Source: Bacillota bacterium
GTDB lineage: Bacteria; Bacillota; Clostridia; Caldicoprobacterales; DTU083
Direction: 5' to 3'
Assembly: GCA_029549985.1 (NCBI GenBank)
Contig: JAKPIB010000021.1
Span: 1-64,000 of the forward strand
Length of the DNA: 64,000 nt
The notes beneath the pieces were generated by a model, which saw only the letters and a program-made list of their open reading frames with translations, searched no databases and was not told where the DNA came from. Positions 9,460 to 20,112 of this stretch are shown here, in pieces (the stretch's first letter is position 1; each line of letters opens with the position of its first letter). A program made the translations under genes and the position numbers.

Positions 9460-9481
9460 AGCGAAAATATGCCAACTAAGC

Positions 9482-9519
9482 AAAAAAGCACATGATTCAT
9501 ACCAGAGTGAACCATGTGC
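9482..9519 (-). terminator. Terminator of the guanine riboswitch RNA
   Basis: On the minus strand a 12-bp stem (9508-9519 with 9488-9499, eight-base loop) is followed by six T (9482-9487). One position pairs as G-U only in minus-strand RNA and would be an A-C mismatch on the plus strand, which supports the orientation. Its left arm and loop can instead pair with the 3' side of aptamer helix P1. Confidence 0.85.
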
Positions 9520-9536
9520 CCTTTCATCTTATCCAG

Positions 9537-9557
9537 GATAAGACACCATGTCTTATC
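9537..9557 (-). repeat. Hairpin within the riboswitch expression region
   Basis: A perfect nine-bp inverted repeat, GATAAGACA (9537-9545) and TGTCTTATC (9549-9557), loop CCA. A third copy of the arm (CTTATCC, 9528-9534) allows an alternative short hairpin with GGATAAG at 9536-9542, so two structures exclude each other. Confidence 0.6.
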
Positions 9558-9574
9558 AAAAAACAGATGACCAC

Positions 9575-9596
9575 CCGGCCTTTTCATAAAGGCCGG
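9575..9596 (-). repeat. GC-rich hairpin directly after the guanine aptamer
   Basis: CCGGCCTTT (9575-9583) pairs with AAAGGCCGG (9588-9596) around TCAT. On the minus strand the next T run (9558-9563) is 11 bases away, so this is a poor terminator by itself. Confidence 0.6.
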
Positions 9597-9605
9597 CCTA
9601 ATCCA

Positions 9606-9672
9606 CTCATAGTCAGGCAGTTATCGGCCGCCTGGTAGAAACTCCCGAACCATATTATCGGCATTATATGAG
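9606..9672 (-). ncRNA. Purine riboswitch aptamer, guanine class
   Basis: The minus strand carries the purine aptamer: P1 CTCATA (9672-9667) pairs with TATGAG (9611-9606), and the conserved core blocks ATAATG, GTTTCTACC and CTGACTATG are present, together with the two loops expected to kiss. The specificity position in GACTATG is C (9612), as in guanine/hypoxanthine aptamers; adenine aptamers have GATTATG. It has its own promoter, and no gene follows directly on this strand. The next minus-strand genes are cobA (about 440 bases on) and the purine permease, the usual kind of target. Confidence 0.92.
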
Positions 9673-9693
9673 CTCAATATTCATTTCACATTT

Positions 9694-9722
9694 ATAGTAA
9701 CAAAGGCTAAGAAAAATGTCAA
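9694..9722 (-). promoter_or_regulatory. Promoter of the guanine riboswitch RNA
   Basis: On the minus strand TTGACA (9722-9717), a 17-base spacer and TACTAT (9699-9694). Initiation is expected near 9687, about 15 bases before the aptamer. It lies just downstream of the guaA stop, so the RNA is independent of guaA transcription. Confidence 0.8.
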
Positions 9723-9772
9723 TAAATAATTGAACATTTTTTCTATATGTGGTTATAATGTTCGGAAATTTA

Positions 9773-11062
9773 CTACTCCCATTCAATAGTAGCCGGGGGC
9801 TTGGTGGTTATGTCATAAACGACCCTGTTTACGTGCCTGACCTCATTTACTATCCTGCCGGATACCCTGGCCAGTACATCACAAGGGATCCTTGCCCAGT
9901 CTGCTGTCATACCGTCTATGCTATAGATAGCACGCAAGGCAACAGTATAGTCGTATGTGCGCCTGTCCTCCCTCACGCCTGTACTCCGCATATCTGTGAG
10001 GACGGCGAAATACTGCCATATCTCACTGTTCAAGCCCGCCTTTTCGATCTCTTCTCTGAATATGGCATCAGCAGCTCTCAGTATCTCCAGCTTTTCCTCA
10101 GTCACTTCCCCAATAGTGCGTACTGCCAGACCGGGGCCGGGGAAGGGCTGTCTTTTAACCAGCTTATCCGGCATGCCCAGCACTTTACCGACGATGCGTA
10201 CTTCATCCTTGAACAGGTCCCTCAAGGGCTCTATAATGCCCGAAAAATCGATATGCTCCGGCAACCCTCCAACATTGTGATGGCTTTTGACCAGGGCTGC
10301 ACTACCTACCCCGCTCTCTATGACATCCGGGTATATCGTGCCCTGGACCAGGTAGTCAACCTTGCCTAGTTGTCTTGCTTCCTCTTCGAAAACCCTGATA
10401 AACTCCTCGCCGATTATTTTTCTTTTGCTTTCAGGGTCAGCTACTCCTTTCAGCCTTTCCAGAAACCTCTTTCGTGCATCCACCTTGATAAGGTTGATAT
10501 CGAACTGTTCTCTGAAAACCTTTTCGACCTGTTCACTTTCATCCTTACGTAAAAGCCCGTGGTCAACAAATATGCATGTCAGCTGCTTCCCTACCGCCCT
10601 ATGTACCAGGAGGGCTGACACGGAGCTGTCGACTCCGCCTGAGAGGGCGCAGAGTACCTTTTTGTCTCCTATCCTCCCTCTCAGATCTGATATGCACTCC
10701 TCCACGAAGCTGGACATGGTCCAGTCACCTCGGCATTTGCATTCATCAAACAGAAAATCCCTCAGGACACTGCTTTCCCGGCATCCGACCGCCTCATCTG
10801 CTGTCACGCTTCCGCTTCTCAGGTCCAGCACAGGGGTGCCCAGCTGCTGTATTTGCTTTATGTACTCTTTGTCACTGATAATATCTGTTTCTGGTGATCC
10901 TCCGGTCAGGATTATGCCCTTGGGATCTTTTGCCTTTACAGCATCTACCGGAACGCTGCATGGCAGCACTTCACAGTACACATTTGCTTCTCGCACCCTA
11001 CGCGGTATCAGATGGTTGGGCTGCCCGCCGAAATCCAGTATAACGATCGACTCATGCTTCAT
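9773..11062 (-). CDS. guaA: GMP synthase with a truncated, inactive-looking glutaminase domain
   Basis: The C-terminal two thirds is a normal GuaA synthetase: P-loop LSGGVDSS at 140-147, followed by the conserved ATP pyrophosphatase and GMP-synthase dimerisation regions, ending in the family-typical KPPATIEWE. It aminates XMP to GMP using ATP. The N-terminal class-I glutamine amidotransferase domain is reduced to about 105 residues instead of about 190. It begins with the usual ILDFGGQ and TGG blocks, but the nucleophile motif GICYG is replaced by LDLRSG (80-84), and the segment with HGD and the FHPEV His/Glu is absent. Total length is 429 against about 510 normally. The frame is uninterrupted and has a good AGGAGG site. 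Predicted to use free ammonia or a separate glutaminase partner. Confidence 0.9.
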   Translation of the reverse strand: MKHESIVILDFGGQPNHLIPRRVREANVYCEVLPCSVPVDAVKAKDPKGIILTGGSPETDIISDKEYIKQIQQLGTPVLDLRSGSVTADEAVGCRESSVLRDFLFDECKCRGDWTMSSFVEECISDLRGRIGDKKVLCALSGGVDSSVSALLVHRAVGKQLTCIFVDHGLLRKDESEQVEKVFREQFDINLIKVDARKRFLERLKGVADPESKRKIIGEEFIRVFEEEARQLGKVDYLVQGTIYPDVIESGVGSAALVKSHHNVGGLPEHIDFSGIIEPLRDLFKDEVRIVGKVLGMPDKLVKRQPFPGPGLAVRTIGEVTEEKLEILRAADAIFREEIEKAGLNSEIWQYFAVLTDMRSTGVREDRRTYDYTVALRAIYSIDGMTADWARIPCDVLARVSGRIVNEVRHVNRVVYDITTKPPATIEWE

Positions 11063-11100
11063 TGTCCGATCCTCCTTTGATCAACAAGGCGCTTATTGAA

Positions 11101-11122
11101 AATACCGGGGTTCCCCGGTATT
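11101..11122 (-). terminator. Terminator of the guaB-aldo/keto reductase unit
   Basis: AATACCGGGG (11101-11110) and CCCCGGTATT (11113-11122) form a perfect inverted repeat. On the minus strand it is followed by TTTTC. It separates the reductase gene from guaA. Confidence 0.7.
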
Positions 11123-11139
11123 CCTTTGAAATATTTTGA

Positions 11140-12264
11140 TCAACCCAGAGCTTTTGCTGTCTCTCTGAGCTGCTCGCGTATCTTCAGTCTTTGTGGGCAT
11201 TTTTCTTCACATATGCCGCACTCTATGCATTCCTCGGCCTTTTTCCCCTTCAGCCAGTCATTAGTACCTATTCTGCTGTATTCCTGACGGGCATACTCTG
11301 TAAGGCCGTAAACCCTGTGATAGTTCATGAGGCGGAAATTCAGAGGTATGTTCACCTCATTGGGGCAGGGCATGCAGTAGTTGCAGCCCGTGCAGTACAG
11401 TTCTGCAAGTCGCCTGTTCTCCTCCATGGCCTCATTTATCATCGCCACTTCCTCAGCAGAAAGCTGGGTTTCGTTGGAAGCAGTCCTTGCATTCTCTTCA
11501 ACCATTTCAATGCTGCTCATTCCTGACAAGGCTACACAGACTCCTGGGTTTGCAAGCACAAACCTCAGGGCTATCTCTGCGCTGCTCTTTACTTTGCCCT
11601 TCAGCAAGCCCTTTATGACATCCGATGGGGCACCCAGGCGTCCGCCGCCTACGGGGCCCATGATGACCACCCCTAGCCCCTTTTCCTTGGCGTAGGCTAT
11701 TCCTGCTTCATTACTTCTATCAAGCAGGTTGTACTGGCACAGTACCGACTCGAACACACCTGTATCGATCAGCTTTAATAGGTTCTGGGGATCGTCATGG
11801 AAGGAGAAGGATATATGCTTGATCAGGCCCTCTTCCTTGGCCTTGATCGCTGCGCTCAAGGGGCCGTCCGGTACATCTATGCTCTCCTCAAAGGTTTTTA
11901 GGTTGATACCCCAGAAGTGATAGAAATCGATATAATCCACATCCAGCTTCTTCAATGACCTTTCAAGCCGTGCCCTGTAATGCTCGCCGGATGCGTCCTC
12001 GATCGGGTTCTTGGTCGAAAGATACACCTTGTCTCTCCAACCCTTTAGTGCCTGTCCGACGATTATCTCGCTCTCGCCGTTGCAATAGCCCGGAGCTGTA
12101 TCGATGTAATTTACACCGAGCTCAAATGCCCTATGGATGATACGGATGCTTTCATCATAGTCGAAAACGTCCTTATCGCCCACCTTTTTCTGAGGCAGCC
12201 GCATAGCTCCGAAGCCCAGAGCTGAAACCTTTATGCCTGTTTTCCCAAACTCTCTGTATTGCAC
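11140..12264 (-). CDS. Aldo/keto reductase with C-terminal 4Fe-4S region
   Basis: A 374-residue protein. Residues 1-280 are an aldo/keto reductase barrel with the catalytic IDTAPGYCNGE (D55, Y60), a lysine in YLSTKNP near 88 and a histidine in YHFWG near 117. The C-terminus adds two cysteine clusters, CTGCNYCMPCP (about 291-301) and CIECGICEEKCPQ (about 346-358), the pattern of ferredoxin-like iron-sulphur binding seen in anaerobe reductases. The natural substrate is unknown. It starts 11 bases after the guaB stop, so the two are probably cotranscribed. The ribosome site before ATG 12264 is weak, consistent with translational coupling. Confidence 0.92.
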   Translation of the reverse strand: MQYREFGKTGIKVSALGFGAMRLPQKKVGDKDVFDYDESIRIIHRAFELGVNYIDTAPGYCNGESEIIVGQALKGWRDKVYLSTKNPIEDASGEHYRARLERSLKKLDVDYIDFYHFWGINLKTFEESIDVPDGPLSAAIKAKEEGLIKHISFSFHDDPQNLLKLIDTGVFESVLCQYNLLDRSNEAGIAYAKEKGLGVVIMGPVGGGRLGAPSDVIKGLLKGKVKSSAEIALRFVLANPGVCVALSGMSSIEMVEENARTASNETQLSAEEVAMINEAMEENRRLAELYCTGCNYCMPCPNEVNIPLNFRLMNYHRVYGLTEYARQEYSRIGTNDWLKGKKAEECIECGICEEKCPQRLKIREQLRETAKALG

Positions 12265-12275
12265 TTATGATCATC

Positions 12276-13748
<1,473 letters not shown>

Positions 13749-13796
13749 TCAGACCCTATCTGGTTCGACAGAATGAGTCAAGAAAATATTAAATAG

Positions 13797-13825
13797 AGTT
13801 TAACAAATGAAGTTTTTAGTGTCAA
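13797..13825 (-). promoter_or_regulatory. Promoter of guaB
   Basis: On the minus strand TTGACA (13825-13820), 17 bases, TAAACT (13802-13797). The expected transcript begins about 45-50 bases before the guaB start. Confidence 0.7.
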
Positions 13826-13834
13826 GGTACATCT

Positions 13835-14551
13835 CTATCCCAGCAAATCCGCTATCAGGCCGGCCAGGGTATAATACAGCGGCGGGATGAATACCGCCGG
13901 CAAGAGATTGCCGATGTTGAGCTTTTTTATACCCAGTATGGAGATACCGATGCCCAGGATCAGGATACCTCCGACAGCTGACATGTCATTTACCACAGCA
14001 GCATTGGCCATCAGCGGATACAAAAGGCCTGCCAGGAGGGTTATTGCGCCTTGATACAGGAGGACTGAAAGGGCGGACAGGGCTACGCCTATGCCGAGGG
14101 TCGAAGAGAGCACCATGGCAGTGACACCGTCAAGGACGGACTTGGCATAAAGCGTCAGGTAATCACCCTTTATGCCTGCATCAATGGAGCCCACTATTGC
14201 CATTGAGCCCACGCAGAATATCAGGCTGGCTGTCACGAACCCCTCCGAAACTGCGCTGCCTGTGCCTTCCAGCCTTTTCTGGACCTTGCTGCCCAGGCTG
14301 TCGAGCCGTCTTTCTATGCCTACAGCCTGGCCGATGATACCGCCGATGACCAGGCTAATGATCACCAGCAGCATATTATCCGACTTAAGGGAATTAGAGA
14401 TCCCTATTATCATGACTGATAATCCTATGCCCTGCATGATCACTTCCGAGCAGCCCTTTATCAGCCTGCTGTCGGAAAACCATCTGCCTGCTGCCAGGCC
14501 CAAGAGCGTACCGGCCAGTATGGCAGCGGCGTTCACTATCGTACCCAGCAC
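13835..14551 (-). CDS. DUF554 membrane protein
   Basis: A 238-residue, very hydrophobic protein with six or seven predicted membrane segments and many Gly/Ser residues. It matches the DUF554 (YdfK/YqgA-like) family, whose function is not established. The family-typical start LGTIVNAAAILAGTLLG and the ILGIGISIL repeat near the C-terminus are present. It begins with GTG at 14551 immediately after the TAA of the glycosylase gene (TAAGTG), so translation is probably coupled. Confidence 0.85.
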   Translation of the reverse strand: MLGTIVNAAAILAGTLLGLAAGRWFSDSRLIKGCSEVIMQGIGLSVMIIGISNSLKSDNMLLVIISLVIGGIIGQAVGIERRLDSLGSKVQKRLEGTGSAVSEGFVTASLIFCVGSMAIVGSIDAGIKGDYLTLYAKSVLDGVTAMVLSSTLGIGVALSALSVLLYQGAITLLAGLLYPLMANAAVVNDMSAVGGILILGIGISILGIKKLNIGNLLPAVFIPPLYYTLAGLIADLLG

Positions 14552-15430
14552 TTATTCTTCCTCCTGCCTGCCTATCCTCATATCCCGCGCATAATAGAAA
14601 AGGTACTGCTGTGCAAGGCCTGCATATTTCCCAAACCTGGCTCCCGCATAGGCTCTTATCTCTTTGACAGACAGCGGCTTGTGGGTATAGAGCTGCTCCA
14701 TTATCCTTTTAATCCAGACATCAACGGGAAAGGCTTCGGTATGATTCATAGAAAATAGCAGGATGCAGTCAGCCACCTTCTCGCCTACGCCCTTGCATGA
14801 AAGCAGGTGCTTACGCGCTTCAGCGTAGGGCAGCTGTTTCAGGTCTGCCAGTGACAACTTGCCATCAGCTACCATGCGGGCTGTTTCCCTGATATATGGC
14901 CCCCTATAGCCACAGCCGCATCGCTTCAGTGTATTGTCGTCTGCGCCGGCCAGGGCAGACGGGTCCGGGAAGGTATAGTAGGCCTTGTCCTCGAAGGGCA
15001 CCGCCCTGCCAAGGCTGGCTGAGAGCCTTTCGACTATGCCTTTGATCCTCGTTATATTGTTGTTGGCAGATATTATGAAGGATATCAGAGTTTCCCAGGG
15101 GTCCTGGTTGAGGATGCGCATCCCCCAGCCATAGCTGACAGCCTCAGCCAGCACAGGATCTTTTGAAAACTCCTGCTTGATCGTTTCATAATCCCGGTCC
15201 AGGTCAAGATAATGCCGCCAGAGCGACTCATAATCCTCATAGCTGGCCCCTTCGAGTATTACCGAATCATTTTCGCATACCACTCTGATTACCTTGTCAC
15301 CAACGATGCCGGTGTAGCCTTTCCCGTCAGGATTCCACCTGAAGGCTTGTCCACAGTCGAAGATGTGAGCCGGGTGAAAACTGGCCACACCGGTCAATAC
15401 TATGCTGTTGTCTGTTTGCAGAACCTGCAT
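14552..15430 (-). CDS. ogg: 8-Oxoguanine DNA glycosylase/AP lyase (OGG1-type)
   Basis: A 292-residue HhH-GPD glycosylase that excises oxidised guanine from DNA. The N-terminal half has the OGG domain with DCGQAFRW near 25-32. The helix-hairpin-helix motif with LLSCKGVGEKVADC covers about 209-222, giving K218 as the Schiff-base lysine and D237 in FPVDVW as the catalytic aspartate. The start is ATG 15430, six bases after GGGGG; an earlier in-frame start at 15457 would overlap gdhA. It lies between gdhA and the DUF554 gene in a tight same-strand cluster. Confidence 0.93.
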   Translation of the reverse strand: MQVLQTDNSIVLTGVASFHPAHIFDCGQAFRWNPDGKGYTGIVGDKVIRVVCENDSVILEGASYEDYESLWRHYLDLDRDYETIKQEFSKDPVLAEAVSYGWGMRILNQDPWETLISFIISANNNITRIKGIVERLSASLGRAVPFEDKAYYTFPDPSALAGADDNTLKRCGCGYRGPYIRETARMVADGKLSLADLKQLPYAEARKHLLSCKGVGEKVADCILLFSMNHTEAFPVDVWIKRIMEQLYTHKPLSVKEIRAYAGARFGKYAGLAQQYLFYYARDMRIGRQEEE

Positions 15431-15453
15431 TGAGCAACCCCCGTTTATAGCGA

Positions 15454-16818
<1,365 letters not shown>

Positions 16819-16864
16819 TTAATAAATATGAGTTTTATATAATATATGATGCCACGCCGTAGCA

Positions 16865-18289
16865 TTATTTGGCTGCGTTAAGATTAACTGCAAAGTTGAT
16901 ACAAGCCTTTTCTGACAGCTTCCTGTGTATTGCCAGGGCAGCCCGCTTACCGGCACCCATGGCCTGTATGACTGTAGCTGCGCCGGTTACTGCGTCGCCC
17001 CCGGCGTATACGCCTTCCTTGCTGGTAGCACCGGTAGCTTCATCGACCATGATCCCGCCAAACCTCGTGGTCTTAAGATCAGGCGTTGAAGCTGTTATCA
17101 GCGGGTTGGGGCTGGTACCTATTGCTATGATGACCATATCGAAGTCAGTGTCGAACTCCGAGCCTTTGATCTCAACCGGCTTTCTTCGACCTGATTCATC
17201 AGGCTCGCCAAGCTCCATCTTCACGCACCTCAAGCCCTTTACCCAACCATCCTGACCCAGTATCTCTATGGGATTGGTCAGGATGTCAAATATAATGCCC
17301 TCTTCCCTGGCGTGCTTGACCTCCTCCGCCCTCGCAGGCATCTCTTCCATGGACCGCCTGTATATGATATGGACCTCTTCCGCACCCAGCCGCAGGGCGC
17401 ATCTCGCCGCATCCATGGCCACGTTCCCGCCTCCTATGACCGCCACTTTCCTGCCGTGCTTGACCGGCGTGTGACTATGTGGGAAATCATAGGCCTTCAT
17501 CAGGTTTATCCGGGTCAGGTACTCATTGGCTGAATAAACACCGTTCAGGTTTTCTCCTGGTATATCCAAAAATCTGGGCAGACCTGCGCCGCTGCCGATA
17601 AAAACCGCAGAATATCCATCTTCCAGCAGATCATCAACCGTCAGGGTCTTTCCTATTATCACATTCGTAAGAAACCTAACACCTAGCGCCTTTAGCTTGC
17701 TTATCTCCTTCTTGACCAGAGCTTTGGGCAGTCGAAACTCAGGAATACCGTATATGAGTACTCCGCCCGGTTCATGGAATGCTTCAAAAACAGTGACCTC
17801 ATAGCCGAATTTGGCCAGGTCCGCCGCTGCGGTCAGGCCTGCAGGACCGCTCCCTACTACGGCCACCTTTTGGCCGTTTGAGGGTAAGGCTCTATTGGCA
17901 GGCTCCTCATTGTCCAGAAAGCCGTCTCCCACGAAACGCTCAAGCCTGCCGATAGCTATTCCTTCACCTTTTTTGCTCAATATGCATTGTTTCTCGCACT
18001 GCTCCTCCTGGGGGCATACCCTTCCACAGATCGAAGGCAGATTATTGGTTTCATTTATTATATTGTAAGCACTCTCAAACTCTCCCTTTGTGAGGGCTTT
18101 TATAAAGGCCGGGATCTGCACGTTGACCGGACAGCCTGCCACACACATGGGCTTCTTGCACTGAAGGCACCTGCCAGCTTCTGCCATGGCTTCATCAAGG
18201 GTGTAGCCCAATGCGACCTCATCGAAGTTGTTGCGTCTGACAGCAGGATCCTGCACCCTCATTGGTGTTTTGGCATATGTGACGCTCAT
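16865..18289 (-). CDS. nfnB: NfnB-type NADPH oxidoreductase subunit (GltA/GltD-like)
   Basis: A 474-residue iron-sulphur flavoprotein. The N-terminus binds two 4Fe-4S clusters through cysteines at 41, 44, 49, 53 and 88, 92, 98, 102. FAD is bound by VVGSGPAG (144-151) and NADPH by the IGGGNVAMDA fold in the second half. Such proteins are often named glutamate synthase small subunit, but the large glutamate synthase subunit is absent and the gene overlaps nfnA by ATGA. The pair therefore fits NfnAB, the electron-bifurcating NADH-dependent ferredoxin:NADP+ oxidoreductase of clostridia. The start at 18289 has GGGAGG upstream. Confidence 0.88.
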   Translation of the reverse strand: MSVTYAKTPMRVQDPAVRRNNFDEVALGYTLDEAMAEAGRCLQCKKPMCVAGCPVNVQIPAFIKALTKGEFESAYNIINETNNLPSICGRVCPQEEQCEKQCILSKKGEGIAIGRLERFVGDGFLDNEEPANRALPSNGQKVAVVGSGPAGLTAAADLAKFGYEVTVFEAFHEPGGVLIYGIPEFRLPKALVKKEISKLKALGVRFLTNVIIGKTLTVDDLLEDGYSAVFIGSGAGLPRFLDIPGENLNGVYSANEYLTRINLMKAYDFPHSHTPVKHGRKVAVIGGGNVAMDAARCALRLGAEEVHIIYRRSMEEMPARAEEVKHAREEGIIFDILTNPIEILGQDGWVKGLRCVKMELGEPDESGRRKPVEIKGSEFDTDFDMVIIAIGTSPNPLITASTPDLKTTRFGGIMVDEATGATSKEGVYAGGDAVTGAATVIQAMGAGKRAALAIHRKLSEKACINFAVNLNAAK

Positions 18290-19128
18290 CGTACCTGACC
18301 TCCCATTCCCGGCAGCCTGCATATGTGGCTTTCCTTTTCCTCCTGCCTGTACATCTGCTGCCTCCTCATCGCCTCATCAAAGTCAACAAGATGTCCGTCA
18401 AAATCGGGGCCGTCCACACAGGCATACCTGGTTTTACCTCCCACTGTCACACGACAGCCGCCGCACATACCGGTGCCATCCACCATTATAGGATTCATGC
18501 TGACTGTCGTAGGTATCATGAACTCCCGCGTGAGTGCCGAAACTGCCTTCATCATGACAAGCGGGCCTATGGCTATGACATGGTCATACCTTTCTCCTCC
18601 AGAGACCAGCTCCTTTAGGAGATCGGTCACAAAACCCTTATGGCCCAGGGATCCATCATCTGTAGCTATATAAAGCCTGCTGCAGCAACGCCTGATTTCA
18701 TCTGCAAGGAGGATATAATCCCTGCTGCGTGCTCCAAGGATGACATCGACCTCAGTACCTGCCTCATGCATATGCTTTATCTGGGGATATAGAGGTGCTG
18801 TACCCACTCCTCCACCAATGCACAATACCCTTGAATACCTGTCAAGCTCCGACGCCCTGCCCAGCGGGCCGGCAAAGTCAAGGATGTGATCACCGATGCC
18901 AAGCTCAGCCAACAGCCCGGTCGTGTGCCCCACCTCCTGGAATATTATCGTGACCCAGCCTTCGGTCCTGTCGTAGTCTGCTATGGTCAACGGTATACGC
19001 TCTCCCTCTTCCAATACCCTGAGGATTATAAATTGCCCCGGCATAGCACTTCTTGCCACCAAAGGCGCATCCACTCTCATAAAATGCACGCCGGGTGCCA
19101 GTGTCCTTTTTTCAATAATCTTGTACAT
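18286..19128 (-). CDS. nfnA: NfnA-type NADH/ferredoxin oxidoreductase subunit
   Basis: A 280-residue protein of the dihydroorotate dehydrogenase electron-transfer subunit type. An FAD domain (RIPLTIAD near 44-51) is followed by an NAD-binding GGGVGTAP (105-112). The 2Fe-2S loop DGTGMCGGC plus YACVDG supplies C222, C225, C237 and probably D217, matching the three-Cys one-Asp ligation known for NfnA. The start at ATG 19128 follows AAGAAGGGA; an earlier ATG at 19176 touches the previous stop but lacks a ribosome site. It is translationally coupled to nfnB. Confidence 0.88.
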   Translation of the reverse strand: MYKIIEKRTLAPGVHFMRVDAPLVARSAMPGQFIILRVLEEGERIPLTIADYDRTEGWVTIIFQEVGHTTGLLAELGIGDHILDFAGPLGRASELDRYSRVLCIGGGVGTAPLYPQIKHMHEAGTEVDVILGARSRDYILLADEIRRCCSRLYIATDDGSLGHKGFVTDLLKELVSGGERYDHVIAIGPLVMMKAVSALTREFMIPTTVSMNPIMVDGTGMCGGCRVTVGGKTRYACVDGPDFDGHLVDFDEAMRRQQMYRQEEKESHICRLPGMGGQVR

Positions 19129-19176
19129 GCCAAATCCCTTCTTATGCTGCGATTGAAGCAAAATCATATTTGTCAT

Positions 19177-20031
19177 TCAAGCCCATGGCCTGATTTCATC
19201 CGATTCTTTCAGAACGAGCTTTTTTGCAGTGACCTGGATATGCAGCACATTCAGACCTGTTATGTACGATACATCCTCCCTTACCCTGTGCTGGACCTGC
19301 TCAAGCACTGCATCTATCCTGTAGCCATAGTAAACAGCTACATCGATGACTATATCGATCCCTTCAGCCTGGCTCGTTATACTGCACCCCAGTGCCTTTT
19401 GGACGCCCTCCGTATTGGCTGCACAAAATGTGATTATGGATTCAATAGCCGAATCAGCTATAAAGAATTTGCCAAAATAGCTGAAGGTTGGCCTTACTAC
19501 AGTCTTTTCCAAAGCAACCGGCTTTCGGCTCCTACCCTTTGTTTTGAATATTTTGAGCGAGTCCAGGAAAAAGCCTGAGAAATCCTTGCTGATCTCAAAG
19601 GTGGGCACCGGGATTATATGCTTGCCCTGCTCCCTGCGCTGCCTTCTGGCATACCTTATTTCCTGCTCTGTAGCAATGTCCTCGATCCTGATGAACTCTA
19701 TCTGCGAAGGCAGCTCTAGCCTCTCAGCGATCCTTTCTATCATAGATACCGAGGTGCCGATGATCAGGATCGAATCGGGATCTATCCTTCTGATAGATTC
19801 CTTCACTGCGTCAGCATGCGACTGGTCCATAAAGAGAGCCCTGCGGATAGACGCGATCCTGGTCGATTCCTTTTTTGCGGATATACCTGCCAGGACCTTC
19901 GTACCCTGGATCAGCAGCCCGTCATCTATTATGCAGGTGATATTCATTTCGATCATAAGGCTCTGAGCATGGTAGCTCTTACCTGTGCCGCTAGCGCCTG
20001 CCAGTCCGTATATTTTCAAGAAATGATTCAC
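19177..20031 (-). CDS. P-loop NTPase fused to an Asp23/Gls24-like domain
   Basis: A 284-residue two-part protein. Residues 1-165 form a small kinase-like P-loop domain with GASGTGKS at 12-19. Residues about 172-275 resemble Asp23/Gls24 (DUF322) domains, with the pattern EGIDIVIDVAVYYG then VREDVSYITGL. Asp23 proteins are associated with the Firmicute cell envelope; the role of this fusion is not known to me. The first candidate start is GTG at 20031, directly adjacent to AAGG; TTG four codons later has better spacing. The gene ends immediately before the nfnA region, suggesting one transcript. Confidence 0.72.
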   Translation of the reverse strand: MNHFLKIYGLAGASGTGKSYHAQSLMIEMNITCIIDDGLLIQGTKVLAGISAKKESTRIASIRRALFMDQSHADAVKESIRRIDPDSILIIGTSVSMIERIAERLELPSQIEFIRIEDIATEQEIRYARRQRREQGKHIIPVPTFEISKDFSGFFLDSLKIFKTKGRSRKPVALEKTVVRPTFSYFGKFFIADSAIESIITFCAANTEGVQKALGCSITSQAEGIDIVIDVAVYYGYRIDAVLEQVQHRVREDVSYITGLNVLHIQVTAKKLVLKESDEIRPWA

Positions 20032-20112
20032 CCTTCATACCTGGATTGTATTAAGGTATATTGTAGCACAGGGAGATAGAAATGAATAGGTGAAAATAAA
20101 GAAAGAGCAGCA

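Noticed and set aside
10740-10860. Frameshift as the reason for the short GuaA glutaminase domain
   Set aside because: The frame is continuous, and neither shifted frame in this short stretch encodes the missing HGD/FHPEV segments; the DNA itself is too short, so it is a deletion.
16865-18289. Glutamate synthase small subunit as the product name
   Set aside because: No large subunit is present, and the overlap with an NfnA-type gene makes NfnB the better call.
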